Assembly (NCBI GenBank): GCA_937950415.1
Contig: CALFDL010000152.1
Location: 1 to 25,138 of the forward strand
Source of the DNA: an uncultured Collinsella sp.
Lineage (GTDB): Bacteria > Actinomycetota > Coriobacteriia > Coriobacteriales > Coriobacteriaceae
Direction: 5' to 3'
DNA length: 25,138 bases
In this document: positions 1-7,069 of the stretch, piece by piece
How the letters are laid out: every line of letters starts with the position of its first letter
Position numbering within the stretch: position 1 is the first letter of the stretch
The notes under the pieces: generated by a model
The model's input: only the letters and a program-made list of their open reading frames with translations
What the model was told of the DNA's origin: nothing
Database searches by the model: none
Translations under genes and position numbers: made by a program

Positions 1-137
1 CGCTTCGCTGCGAAACTGCGCGCGGGACGATATGTATAGGGCCCAGGCGAAAACGGGATCCATGCGCCCCCGCGAAGCGAGAATGTTTGAGCATGGAATG
101 ATATGTGTGAGAGGCGGGCGGGAGGGATACGAGCGCC
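1..137. other. Edge region downstream of dut, no confident gene
   Basis: This is the stretch after the dut stop codon. I see no clear terminator hairpin. Two overlapping minus-strand frames are open to the window edge, one from an ATG at 94 and one from an ATG at 63. The second has a short G-rich stretch just upstream that could serve as a weak ribosome-binding site. Either could be the start of the next gene of the dut operon, but 20 to 31 residues are too few to judge, and neither shows a motif I know. Confidence 0.3.
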
Positions 138-581
138 CTAGGCCACGCCGCTGGAGCCGAAGCCTCCTTTACCTCGGTCGGTTTCGTCTAGTTCTTCTAC
201 TTCTACGAGATTGACCGTAGGGACTTCTTGGATGACGAGTTGGGCTATGCGGTCGCCTTTGTTGATTTGGATGTTGTTGGAGGGATCCAGGTTAATGAGG
301 ATAACCTTGAGTTCTCCTCGGTAGTGGGCGTCGATGAGGCCCGGCGTATTGACTATAGACAGGCCCTGCTTGATGGCCAAACCGCTTCGGGGCTGGACGA
401 AGCCGGCGTAGCCATCGGGCAGGGCGATGGCCAGCCCCGTAGAGACCAGACGGCGTTCGAGGGGCTTCAGGACGCAGTCCTCGTTGGAGCGCAAATCCAA
501 GCCGGCATCAGTGGGATGGGCGTATTTGGGAAGCTCGACGGTGGGGTCGAGACGCTTTATGTTGACGGTAATGTTGGACAT
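138..581 (-). CDS. dut: dUTP diphosphatase (dUTPase)
   Basis: Hydrolyses dUTP to dUMP and diphosphate, which keeps uracil out of DNA and supplies dUMP for thymidylate synthesis; a cytosolic trimer in this family. All five trimeric dUTPase motifs are visible in the 147-residue product. They are HPTDAGLDL at 22-30, PRSGLA at 64-69, the third motif around 78-90 with the catalytic Asp84 and Tyr87, RIAQLV at 111-116, and the glycine-rich RGKGGFGSSG at 136-145 near the C-terminus. The length is typical. The ATG lies four bases after the nrdR stop, and its Shine-Dalgarno (AAGGTGA) is formed by the last codons of nrdR, so the two genes are probably translationally coupled. Identification is secure. 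Confidence 0.97.
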   Translation of the reverse strand: MSNITVNIKRLDPTVELPKYAHPTDAGLDLRSNEDCVLKPLERRLVSTGLAIALPDGYAGFVQPRSGLAIKQGLSIVNTPGLIDAHYRGELKVILINLDPSNNIQINKGDRIAQLVIQEVPTVNLVEVEELDETDRGKGGFGSSGVA

Positions 582-585
582 GGAA

Positions 586-1029
586 TCACCTTAGCTTGTC
601 GAGCTCTTGCAGAAACTCATCGACGTCTTTGAAATCGCGGTAGACCGAGGCAAAGCGGATGTACGCCACCTTGTCGATCTTGGCCAAGCGCTTGAGCACC
701 ATGTCACCCAACTCATGGGACGTGACGGCCGTCAGTGTGCGAGAGCGCAGCTCGACCTCAATGTCGTCGATAATCTCATTGAGCTTCTTAGTGTCGATAT
801 CGCGCTTGATGGTGGCGCGCATCAAGCCGACGAGCAGCTTATTGCGATCGAACCGCTGCTTGGTTCCGTCTGACTTAATGACCTCGATTGGGTCTTCGCA
901 TCGCTCGAACGTTGTAAAGCGATAGTTACACGAGCAACATTCGCGACGGCGCTTAATGGTGTTATTTGACTCCTGCATACGAGAATCAACGACGCGGGTA
1001 TGTGCCTTGCCGCATTTGGGACAGCGCAT
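586..1029 (-). CDS. nrdR: Transcriptional repressor NrdR
   Basis: Zinc-ribbon and ATP-cone repressor that senses ATP/dATP and shuts off ribonucleotide reductase genes. The 147-residue product has the N-terminal zinc ribbon, with ligands Cys3, Cys6, Cys31 and Cys34 and the typical MRCPKCG start. An ATP-cone follows from about residue 48 to 138. The start is fixed by a strong AGGAGG at 1034-1039, four bases before the ATG. It lies between a LexA-linked LysM gene (51-bp gap, no obvious terminator) and dut. All three genes could be read from the LexA-controlled promoter at 1620-1648, which would link dNTP supply to DNA damage; that link is inference. I see no obvious NrdR box pair in this short gap. 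Confidence 0.97.
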   Translation of the reverse strand: MRCPKCGKAHTRVVDSRMQESNNTIKRRRECCSCNYRFTTFERCEDPIEVIKSDGTKQRFDRNKLLVGLMRATIKRDIDTKKLNEIIDDIEVELRSRTLTAVTSHELGDMVLKRLAKIDKVAYIRFASVYRDFKDVDEFLQELDKLR

Positions 1030-1080
1030 GGTACCTCCTCTTAAACGATAACAAGGGTACCATGCGCAGCGCGATAATGA

Positions 1081-1530
1081 TTACGAACGAGCAGGAACCT
1101 TAAGATGCGCACCGGCGGCGAGCGAACCATGCTCCAGATGATTGACGTTACGGATCATGTCGGAAGTCTCTTGCGTGGAAAGGCCTTCGATTGGATATTC
1201 CTCGGCAAGCGACCAAAGAGAATCGCCAGTCTGAACGCGAATGGTCTCGTAAGTAATGTTGGAAACGGACTCGGCATACGCGGCGTGACGAGCGCTAAAG
1301 ACCGAAGTAGCGAGGACAAAGAAGAGCGTAAGCGCAACGGCGACGGCGACAATCGTCGGAACCTTCAGGGCAACGCGGGCCGGCGCGACTACAGCCTGCT
1401 GATTGCGAGCAGGCTGTACGGTCAAAGGGTGAATGCCGGAGCGGCCACCCTGAACAACCGTAAAAGTGGGTTCTGCAGGCGTCTCGAGCTTAAGGGCGAG
1501 GTTTCCCTGGACCATATTCGTTGCGTTCAT
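1081..1530 (-). CDS. LysM-domain membrane protein, YneA/DivS/ChiZ-like
   Basis: About 149 residues: a cytoplasmic N-terminus of about 56 residues, one membrane helix at about 57-79 (AVAVALTLFFVLATSVFS) and a single extracytoplasmic LysM domain at about 96-146 (TGDSLWSLAEEY ... AGAHLKVP). LysM domains bind peptidoglycan. One helix plus LysM, divergent from lexA, matches the arrangement of YneA in Bacillus. It is also like the lexA-adjacent division inhibitors DivS of Corynebacterium and ChiZ of Mycobacterium. I infer an SOS-induced suppressor of cell division. Its promoter has a LexA box in the spacer. Two ATGs occur in tandem (1533 and 1530). I prefer the second because GGAG then sits six bases upstream instead of three. 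Family and topology are clear; the division role is by analogy. Confidence 0.85.
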   Translation of the reverse strand: MNATNMVQGNLALKLETPAEPTFTVVQGGRSGIHPLTVQPARNQQAVVAPARVALKVPTIVAVAVALTLFFVLATSVFSARHAAYAESVSNITYETIRVQTGDSLWSLAEEYPIEGLSTQETSDMIRNVNHLEHGSLAAGAHLKVPARS

Positions 1531-1600
1531 CATGTTCTCCTCTCGCGTGTTTTGCTGAGAACAGTTTTATCAAGCCGCGCGGACAAAAATGTCTAGCGCG

Positions 1601-1614
1601 AGAACGAATGTTCG
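1601..1614. promoter_or_regulatory. LexA (SOS) box 1
   Basis: AGAACGAATGTTCG, with the GAAC-N4-GTTC core at 1602-1613 matching the Gram-positive/actinobacterial LexA consensus CGAAC-N4-GTTCG. It is the leftmost of three boxes whose centres are exactly 28 bp apart. It lies downstream of the -10 element of the LysM gene. Confidence 0.8.
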
Positions 1615-1619
1615 GTTAT

Positions 1620-1648
1620 TATTATCTTCGAACAGTTGTTCCTGTCAA
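1620..1648 (-). promoter_or_regulatory. Promoter of the LysM gene with LexA box in the spacer
   Basis: On the minus strand a perfect -35 TTGACA (1643-1648) is followed by overlapping -10 candidates: GATAAT after 16 bp or ATAATA after 17 bp (1620-1626). The LexA box at 1629-1642 fills the spacer, so bound LexA would block RNA polymerase directly. The sequence match is strong; use in the cell is inferred. Confidence 0.75.
1629..1642. promoter_or_regulatory. LexA (SOS) box 2
   Basis: CGAACAGTTGTTCC, with an intact GAAC-N4-GTTC core at 1630-1641. It sits between the -35 and -10 elements of the divergent LysM promoter and upstream of lexA, so it could control both directions. Confidence 0.9.
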
Positions 1649-1656
1649 GCAAAATT

Positions 1657-1670
1657 CGAACATTTGTTTG
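1657..1670. promoter_or_regulatory. LexA (SOS) box 3
   Basis: CGAACATTTGTTTG, one mismatch in the right half-site (GTTT for GTTC). It is the box closest to lexA, ending 23 bp before the chosen ATG. Its position argues against starting lexA at the upstream in-frame ATG at 1673, since the box would then occupy that start's ribosome-binding region. Confidence 0.78.
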
Positions 1671-1693
1671 ACATGGGTAGAGAGGATGCCCTG

Positions 1694-2338
1694 ATGGCTC
1701 GCAAAATTACCAAGCGTCAGCAGCAAATTTACGACTTCATCAAGGAATATCAGCAGGAGAAGGGTTATCCGCCCAGCGTGCGCGAGATGGCTTCTGCCGT
1801 GGGCCTTTCCTCCCCCAGCACCGTGCACGCCCATCTATCTGCCCTGGAGGCGCGCGGGCTGCTCAAGCGCGATGCCACCAAGCCGCGTGCCCTGGAACTC
1901 TTTAACGAGGACGGTTCCTCTGTCTCAATTTCTAAATCTGACGAGCCCACCGCACCTCGCGGAACGGTCTCGCTACCGCTCGTTGGTCGCGTCGCGGCTG
2001 GGATTCCCATTCTGGCCGAGCAGAATATCGAAGACACTTTTACTATCCCGACCGAAATCGCCACCGATCAGGGTTCCTTTATCCTTGAGGTGCATGGGAG
2101 CTCAATGATCAATGTCGGCATCTTCAATGGCGATTACATCATCGTCCGTGAACAAAAGAGTGCCATGAACGGCGAAATTGTCGTGGCCATGATTGATGGT
2201 TCGGCGACCGTCAAGACGTTCTACAAGGAGCAGGGGCGTGTGCGCTTGCAGCCCGAGAACGACACCATGGAACCTATCTATGCAACGAATCCCGTTATCC
2301 TGGGCAAAGTCGTCGGCTTGATGCGCCGGTTCTCGTAA
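1694..2338 (+). CDS. lexA: SOS repressor LexA
   Basis: Represses SOS genes and cleaves itself when stimulated by RecA filaments. From the ATG at 1694 the product is 214 residues. The N-terminal winged helix (about 1-68) begins with the typical KITKRQQQIYDFI run and includes GYPPSVREMASAVGLSS. A linker with the Ala102-Gly103 cleavage site (VGRVAAGIP) follows. The C-terminal S24 peptidase domain carries catalytic Ser137 (VHGSSM) and Lys174 (ATVK). The frame is open farther upstream, but that extension would run through all three LexA boxes. An AGAGAGG lies about eight bases before ATG 1694. It overlaps the next gene by one base (TAATG). Autoregulation through the boxes is very likely. Confidence 0.97.
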   Translation: MARKITKRQQQIYDFIKEYQQEKGYPPSVREMASAVGLSSPSTVHAHLSALEARGLLKRDATKPRALELFNEDGSSVSISKSDEPTAPRGTVSLPLVGRVAAGIPILAEQNIEDTFTIPTEIATDQGSFILEVHGSSMINVGIFNGDYIIVREQKSAMNGEIVVAMIDGSATVKTFYKEQGRVRLQPENDTMEPIYATNPVILGKVVGLMRRFS

Positions 2339-3042
2339 TGCAAAAACGCATCACCATCTTTGACACCGTCCGCGGGTTTACGATGATTTCAATGGCAGGT
2401 TTTCACGCTTGCTATGATCTCGCCTACCTGTACGGCTGGGATATGCCCTGGTTTACCCAGTCAGCCTTTCAAGACATCTGGCGCGCCAGCATCAGCTGGG
2501 TATTTTTGTTTATCGCCGGTTGGATGTGCACCCTTTCGCGCAACAATGTCAAACGTGCCGCCAAATACGCCTTAGCAGCACTCGTTGTCTGGTTGGCAAC
2601 AACACTTGTCTCAGTCGACGATTCGGTTAATTTTGGCATCATCTACTGCATGGCCGCATGCACCGGCATCGTGGCGTTGACCGATCCCGTCCTTAAGAAG
2701 ATAACGGCGAGATGGGGCATGCCCCTATGCCTTATGTTGTTCGCAATCACCTGGAGCATCCCCAAAACGATATACCCTGTCCCCTACCTGGCGTGGCTGG
2801 GATTTCCGAGCCCTGGGTTTATCTCAGGTGATTACTACCCCATCATCCCGTTTATCTTTATGTATCTTGCAGGATACTTCGCCGCACACATAGCGCAGGG
2901 AATCGATAAGACCGTCCCTAGCTGGGCCTACGCCAACCCCCTGCCGGCGCTCGCCAGCCTTGGACGTCACGCTCTCCCCTTTTATCTGCTGCATCAGCCC
3001 ATCATTCTGGGCATTTTGGAGCTCGTCTACTCGGTGCGATAA
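2338..3042 (+). CDS. DUF1624-type membrane acyltransferase, HGSNAT-like
   Basis: A 234-residue polytopic membrane protein with about six or seven hydrophobic helices. Its opening (RITIFDTVRGFTM, then GFHACYDLAY) and its FLFIAGWMC segment fit the heparan-alpha-glucosaminide N-acetyltransferase catalytic family (DUF1624). Its C-terminal end (LGRHALPFYLLHQPI) resembles related membrane acyltransferases. The family is thought to move acyl groups across the membrane onto sugars; the substrate here is unknown. His23 of GFHACYD is a candidate catalytic residue by analogy. Its ATG overlaps the lexA stop in TAATG, so it is almost certainly co-transcribed with lexA and under SOS control. The last 16 bases overlap the convergent hflX end. 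The family call is fairly firm; the reaction is not established. Confidence 0.85.
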   Translation: MQKRITIFDTVRGFTMISMAGFHACYDLAYLYGWDMPWFTQSAFQDIWRASISWVFLFIAGWMCTLSRNNVKRAAKYALAALVVWLATTLVSVDDSVNFGIIYCMAACTGIVALTDPVLKKITARWGMPLCLMLFAITWSIPKTIYPVPYLAWLGFPSPGFISGDYYPIIPFIFMYLAGYFAAHIAQGIDKTVPSWAYANPLPALASLGRHALPFYLLHQPIILGILELVYSVR

Positions 3043-4316
3043 CGCTCGAGCCGCGGTGCAATACGAGCCGGCAACTTCGCCACAATGCGAACGCCGTCCT
3101 CGAGATATTCCTCATGCAGAAGGGTTCCCTGCTCATGCACCAGCGTGATGAGAGCGCCCTCACGATACGGGATATCAGCGGAGAGCAACACATCGGTGGC
3201 AGCTGCCTCGCGAGCAATCCGGTCGACGAGATCGTCGAGCCCCTCGCCCGTTTGGGCCGAGAACAGAACGGCCTCCGGATAGCGACGACGGAAACTCAAT
3301 CGATCGACGCTATCGAGAAGATCGATTTTATTGAATACGGTCAGCGTTAAACGCTCTCCGGCGCCGATCTCATCAAGCACGCGGTCGACAGCCTCCAGCT
3401 GCCGCTCATAGTCCTCGTCAGACGCATCTACGACTTTGAGAATTAGATCGGCACCCAAAACCTCGGACAGCGTCGATTTAAAGGCATCGACCAGACCATG
3501 GGGCAGCTTTTGAATAAAGCCGACGGTATCGGTAATCGTCATGCCGCGACCGCCGGGCAGGCGATACGAACGCGTCGTCGGGTCGAGCGTAGCAAACAGC
3601 TTGTCCTGCGAAAGTACCGTAGAGCCGGTCAGACGATTGAGTAACGTCGATTTACCGGCATTGGTATAACCGGCTAACGCGACGCGAAACGCCGGTGACT
3701 CAATGCGGCTCTTGGACTGGACATCGCGACGCTGTTCAACCTGCTTAAGCTCACGACGAAGCGCGGCAATCTTATTGCGAATGAGTCGACGGTCAACCTC
3801 GAGCTGGCTTTCACCCTGCCCAAAGCGCGAACCGATGCCGCCGCACGTCTGTTCCTTGGCGAGATGGCTCCACATGCCACGCAGGCGAGGCAACAAATAT
3901 TGAAGCTGTGCCAGCTGTACCTGCAGGCGTCCCTCACGCGTCTGAGCATGCAGGCCAAAGATATCCAGGATCAGTGCAGTACGATCGATAATCTTTACCG
4001 GCTCGCCCACGGCTTTCTCCAAATAGGATTGCTGCGAGGGGGTCAGGTCGTCGTCAAAAATAACGACATCGGCATCCATGCGATGCACCAGGCCGCACAG
4101 CTCTTCAACCTTACCGGAACCGATAAACGATTTAGGATACGGCTTTACCAAACGCTGCGACAAGCGTGCCACGCACTGGGCACCAGCTGTGTGGGCAAGA
4201 CGCTCCAGCTCATCAAGCGAGCGATCGAGCGGCCATGCATTGTCGCGCCACTCAACACCAACTAAAATGGCACGCTCGGGCTCGGGTGCCGTAGGAACAA
4301 GGGGGAAACGGGCCAT
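3027..4316 (-). CDS. hflX: GTPase HflX
   Basis: Ribosome-associated GTPase that splits or rescues stalled 70S ribosomes under stress. The 429-residue protein has the HflX N-terminal nucleotide-binding-like domain (IGSGKVEEL at 66-74, DDDLTPSQQ at 88-96). A basic coiled linker follows (about 170-205). The G domain has P-loop GYTNAGKS at 216-223, DTVG at 263-266, NKID at 329-332 and SAQT at 353-356. The length is usual. Its ATG overlaps the miaA stop in TAATG, giving a tight miaB-miaA-hflX operon. Its 3' end overlaps the convergent acyltransferase gene by 16 bp with no terminator between them. Confidence 0.97.
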   Translation of the reverse strand: MARFPLVPTAPEPERAILVGVEWRDNAWPLDRSLDELERLAHTAGAQCVARLSQRLVKPYPKSFIGSGKVEELCGLVHRMDADVVIFDDDLTPSQQSYLEKAVGEPVKIIDRTALILDIFGLHAQTREGRLQVQLAQLQYLLPRLRGMWSHLAKEQTCGGIGSRFGQGESQLEVDRRLIRNKIAALRRELKQVEQRRDVQSKSRIESPAFRVALAGYTNAGKSTLLNRLTGSTVLSQDKLFATLDPTTRSYRLPGGRGMTITDTVGFIQKLPHGLVDAFKSTLSEVLGADLILKVVDASDEDYERQLEAVDRVLDEIGAGERLTLTVFNKIDLLDSVDRLSFRRRYPEAVLFSAQTGEGLDDLVDRIAREAAATDVLLSADIPYREGALITLVHEQGTLLHEEYLEDGVRIVAKLPARIAPRLERYRTE

Positions 4317-5254
4317 TAGGCAGCCTCAATACAATGCAGGATGTCCTCAACGACCTCATCGATCGTAAACTTGTCCATATCGAACCACACGATGCGATCA
4401 TCGCGTTTAAACCACGAAAGCTGGCGTTTGGCATAGCGACGCGAACGCATCTTGATGAGTTCGCGAGCCTCATCCATAGAAATCACGCCATTGAAAGCAT
4501 CGATAATCTCTTTATAGCCAATTGCCTGCATCGACGTCAGGGCATCTCCCAACCCCTGGTCCATAAGACCGCGAACCTCATCGACAAGACCCTGTTCAAA
4601 CATCAGATCGACGCGCAGGTTAATGCGCTCGTAGAGCACCTCGCGATTACGCGTCAGACCAAACCATAGGGCATGATAATGCTCGTGCGGAACACTAAAC
4701 TGCGACTTTTGCTGCGCATAGGAGACGCCATCATCATGCATCTCGAGCGCACGAATCACACGGCGCACGTTATGGGGATGAATAACAGCAGCCGATTCTG
4801 GATCGCGCTCGGCAAGCAAGGCATGCAGTTCTTCCTCGCCAATACGCTCGGCAAGCTCCTGATAGCCCGCACGACGATCGTCCTCAAGTTCACCCGAGGG
4901 AAAGTCCATCTCATCGAGGGCGGCCTTGAGATACAGACCCGTACCTCCGCAAAAAACCGGCAGGCAACCCGAACCAAGGAGACGTTCAACATGCGCGCGA
5001 GCGTCGGCCTGATAAAGCGCAGCAGAATATGCCACACCCGGCTCTACAATGTCGACGAGACGCAGCGGCGCCGTGCACTCATCGGGCACCATCTTTGCGG
5101 TACCGATGTCCATGCCGCGATAGATTTGCATCGCATCGCACGACAGCACTTCGGACGAAAGACGAGCGGCCAAACGGTCGGCAACATCACTCTTACCAAC
5201 CGCCGTCGGACCGACGATCGCAACGGCGGAAAGACCTGCCCCGGGAGAAACCAT
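4316..5254 (-). CDS. miaA: tRNA dimethylallyltransferase MiaA
   Basis: Transfers a dimethylallyl group to N6 of A37 in tRNAs reading UNN codons, making i6A, the substrate for the adjacent MiaB. The 312-residue product has P-loop GPTAVGKS at 15-22 and the SCDAMQIYRGMDIGTAK segment around 38-54 with Asp40. GGTGLY is at 103-108, and the insert and C-terminal tRNA-binding part (TSMQAIGYKEI, RRYAKRQLSWFKRD) are also present. Both ends share one base with the neighbours (TAATG at miaB/miaA and miaA/hflX), so translation is probably coupled throughout. Identification is secure. Confidence 0.97.
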   Translation of the reverse strand: MVSPGAGLSAVAIVGPTAVGKSDVADRLAARLSSEVLSCDAMQIYRGMDIGTAKMVPDECTAPLRLVDIVEPGVAYSAALYQADARAHVERLLGSGCLPVFCGGTGLYLKAALDEMDFPSGELEDDRRAGYQELAERIGEEELHALLAERDPESAAVIHPHNVRRVIRALEMHDDGVSYAQQKSQFSVPHEHYHALWFGLTRNREVLYERINLRVDLMFEQGLVDEVRGLMDQGLGDALTSMQAIGYKEIIDAFNGVISMDEARELIKMRSRRYAKRQLSWFKRDDRIVWFDMDKFTIDEVVEDILHCIEAA

Positions 5255-6624
5255 TAGCGCGGCTCGCCCACAACGGAGCCGGACAAATACCAGGTCTTGG
5301 CAACGTCAACGTCAACATCAACGATCTTACCAACAAGCTGATCGATGCTGTAACCCTCGGGGATAGGCGCATGCACGGTCTGATTCTTGGGACTCTTGCC
5401 CAGCAGGACCGCGTCGTTCTTTTTACTCGTTCCCTCAATGAGCGCCGGAACCACAGTATGAAGCTCACCCTGGTTATACTCGTGTGCCGTGGTCTCGATA
5501 ACCTTAACCAGGCGGTTGAAACGCTCGAGAATAACCTCATGCGGCGTAGGATCGTCAATCTCGGCGGCCGGGGTACCGGCGCGCTTGGAATAGATGAAGG
5601 TATAGGCCTGAGCATAGCGGACCGTCTCGGCAAGTGAGAGCGTCTGCTCAAAGTCTTCTTCAGTCTCACCCGGGAAGCCAACGATAATGTCGGTCGAGAG
5701 CGCGATATCGGGCATGCGGTTGCGAATGCGATCGACCAGGCCCAGATAGTCCTCGCGTGTATAACGGCGATTCATCTCTTTGAGGATCCGCGTCGAACCT
5801 GACTGGACGGCCAGGTGCAGCTGCGGCATAACAGCAGGCGTCTCGGCCATGGCGTCGATGGTCTCGGGCAACAGGTCCTTGGGATGCGAAGACGTAAAGA
5901 AGATGCGCTCCACGCCCGTATCGCCCACGGCACGCAGCAGATCGGCAAAACGCGGCTTGCCAAACAGATCGCGACCATATGAGTTAACGTTTTGGCCCAG
6001 CAGCGTAATCTCACGCACGCCCTGGCGCACCAAACCGGTCACCTCGTCGACAATCTCCTCAAAGGGGCGGCTCTTTTCGCGACCGCGCACGTACGGCACG
6101 ATGCAATAGGTGCAGAAATTATTGCAGCCCGTCATGATGGGCACCCAGGCGTGATACTGAGTCTCGCGATGCCACGGCATGCTCATGGCATCCGTATCCT
6201 CATGCTCATTGGTGCGGATATGACGCTTACCATCAAGGAACGCCTCGGCAATGAGCTCGGCCACATGTGCAATGGAATGCGTGCCAAAGATGACATTGAC
6301 GTTATCGACGTTGGTGAGCAGGCCCTCGCCATCGCGCTGCGCGATGCAACCACCAACGGCAACCACACGCTTGCCCGAAGGCGAAGGCGGCAGGCTTTTA
6401 CAGGAATTGCACTGGCCGTACAGGCGAGTATCGGCGGCCTCGCGCACGCAGCATGTCATGAAGACAACAATATCGGCATGCTCGGGATCGAGCGCCATGA
6501 GGCAACCATACGAATCGAGCAGACCGCTCACGCGCTCGGAGTCGTGCTGATTCATCTGGCAGCCAAAGGTGCGGATAAAGTAGGTTTTACCGGCAAGAAT
6601 ATCGCGTACGGAACGCTGGTCCAT
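5254..6624 (-). CDS. miaB: tRNA-2-methylthio-N6-dimethylallyladenosine synthase MiaB
   Basis: Radical-SAM methylthiotransferase that converts i6A37 to ms2i6A37 in tRNA, directly after MiaA. From the ATG at 6624 (456 residues) the N-terminal UPF0004 domain supplies cluster ligands Cys22 (TFGCQMN), Cys58 (MTCCVRE) and Cys93 (GGCIAQRD). The radical-SAM CxxxCxxC is Cys167, Cys171 and Cys174 (GCNNFCTYC). A TRAM domain occupies about the last 70 residues. Another in-frame ATG at 6630 exists. I prefer 6624 because AGGA then lies nine bases upstream rather than three. The leader carries a run of nine C on the coding strand. Confidence 0.96.
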   Translation of the reverse strand: MDQRSVRDILAGKTYFIRTFGCQMNQHDSERVSGLLDSYGCLMALDPEHADIVVFMTCCVREAADTRLYGQCNSCKSLPPSPSGKRVVAVGGCIAQRDGEGLLTNVDNVNVIFGTHSIAHVAELIAEAFLDGKRHIRTNEHEDTDAMSMPWHRETQYHAWVPIMTGCNNFCTYCIVPYVRGREKSRPFEEIVDEVTGLVRQGVREITLLGQNVNSYGRDLFGKPRFADLLRAVGDTGVERIFFTSSHPKDLLPETIDAMAETPAVMPQLHLAVQSGSTRILKEMNRRYTREDYLGLVDRIRNRMPDIALSTDIIVGFPGETEEDFEQTLSLAETVRYAQAYTFIYSKRAGTPAAEIDDPTPHEVILERFNRLVKVIETTAHEYNQGELHTVVPALIEGTSKKNDAVLLGKSPKNQTVHAPIPEGYSIDQLVGKIVDVDVDVAKTWYLSGSVVGEPR

Positions 6625-6648
6625 GTGCATAAGTCCTAACGATGGAGA

Positions 6649-6657
6649 GGGGGGGGG
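6649..6657. repeat. G9 homopolymer tract in the miaB leader
   Basis: Nine consecutive G on the plus strand (C9 on the miaB coding strand), about 25-33 bases upstream of the chosen miaB ATG, between spoVS and miaB. Such tracts are prone to slippage. Whether its length varies, or is a sequencing artefact, cannot be seen here. Confidence 0.8.
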
Positions 6658-6677
6658 CGAATCGAGGCAAGCAGAAG

Positions 6678-6995
6678 CTATGCCACAGGCTTAACATCAT
6701 CCATGACGACGTTATCCATAGCAGCTCGATTGATCTGGTGAACGTAGATAGAAAGGCGGATGGCCGTGCGCGACTCCCCGTTAATGAGGATGTCGGAGAA
6801 CACGGGCGCGCAGGAAATATCAAACCCAGTTGGAATCAAAAAACCGCGCGCGATAGCAACGGCCTTAATGGCCTGGTTGACGGCACCGGCGCCGACACAC
6901 TGGATGTTGACGGGCACACCATCCTTGACCATGCCGGCGATGGCGCCGGCAACGGACGCGGGCGATGATTTGCTTGATACCTTCAGGCAATCCAT
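6678..6995 (-). CDS. spoVS: Stage V sporulation protein S (SpoVS) family protein
   Basis: Small Alba-like, probably nucleic-acid-binding protein, needed for late sporulation in Bacillus but also present in non-sporulating lineages. From the ATG at 6995 the product is 105 residues. The opening LKVSSKSSPASVAGAIAG, then GAGAVNQAIKAVAIARGF around 35-52 and a C-terminal GESRTAIRLSI are characteristic. An open frame extends 25 residues farther upstream but is not conserved in type, whereas GGAG lies nine bases before this ATG. Compared with the usual roughly 86 residues it has about 20 extra at the C-terminus (after LSIYV). The order rny, one gene, spoVS, then miaB recalls rny-ymdB-spoVS-...-miaB of Bacillus. 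The role here is unknown. Confidence 0.93.
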   Translation of the reverse strand: MDCLKVSSKSSPASVAGAIAGMVKDGVPVNIQCVGAGAVNQAIKAVAIARGFLIPTGFDISCAPVFSDILINGESRTAIRLSIYVHQINRAAMDNVVMDDVKPVA

Positions 6996-7045
6996 GAAGA
7001 AACTCCTGCATTTAAAAGTACGTTTTAACTGCAATAACTGTATCG

Positions 7046-7063
7046 TACCGAGTGGACTCGGTA
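7046..7063 (-). other. Small hairpin between the GHKL ATPase and spoVS
   Basis: TACCGAG-TGGA-CTCGGTA is a perfect 7-bp stem with a four-base loop, placed just after the ATPase stop and before spoVS. No T-run follows on the minus strand, so it looks more like a processing or stability element, or a weak attenuator, than an intrinsic terminator. Confidence 0.5.
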
Positions 7064-7069
7064 AAGGCA

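Noticed and set aside
1589..1693. Longer LexA start giving 35 extra N-terminal residues
   Set aside because: It would translate through all three LexA boxes and lacks a ribosome-binding site; the conserved LexA N-terminus begins at 1694.
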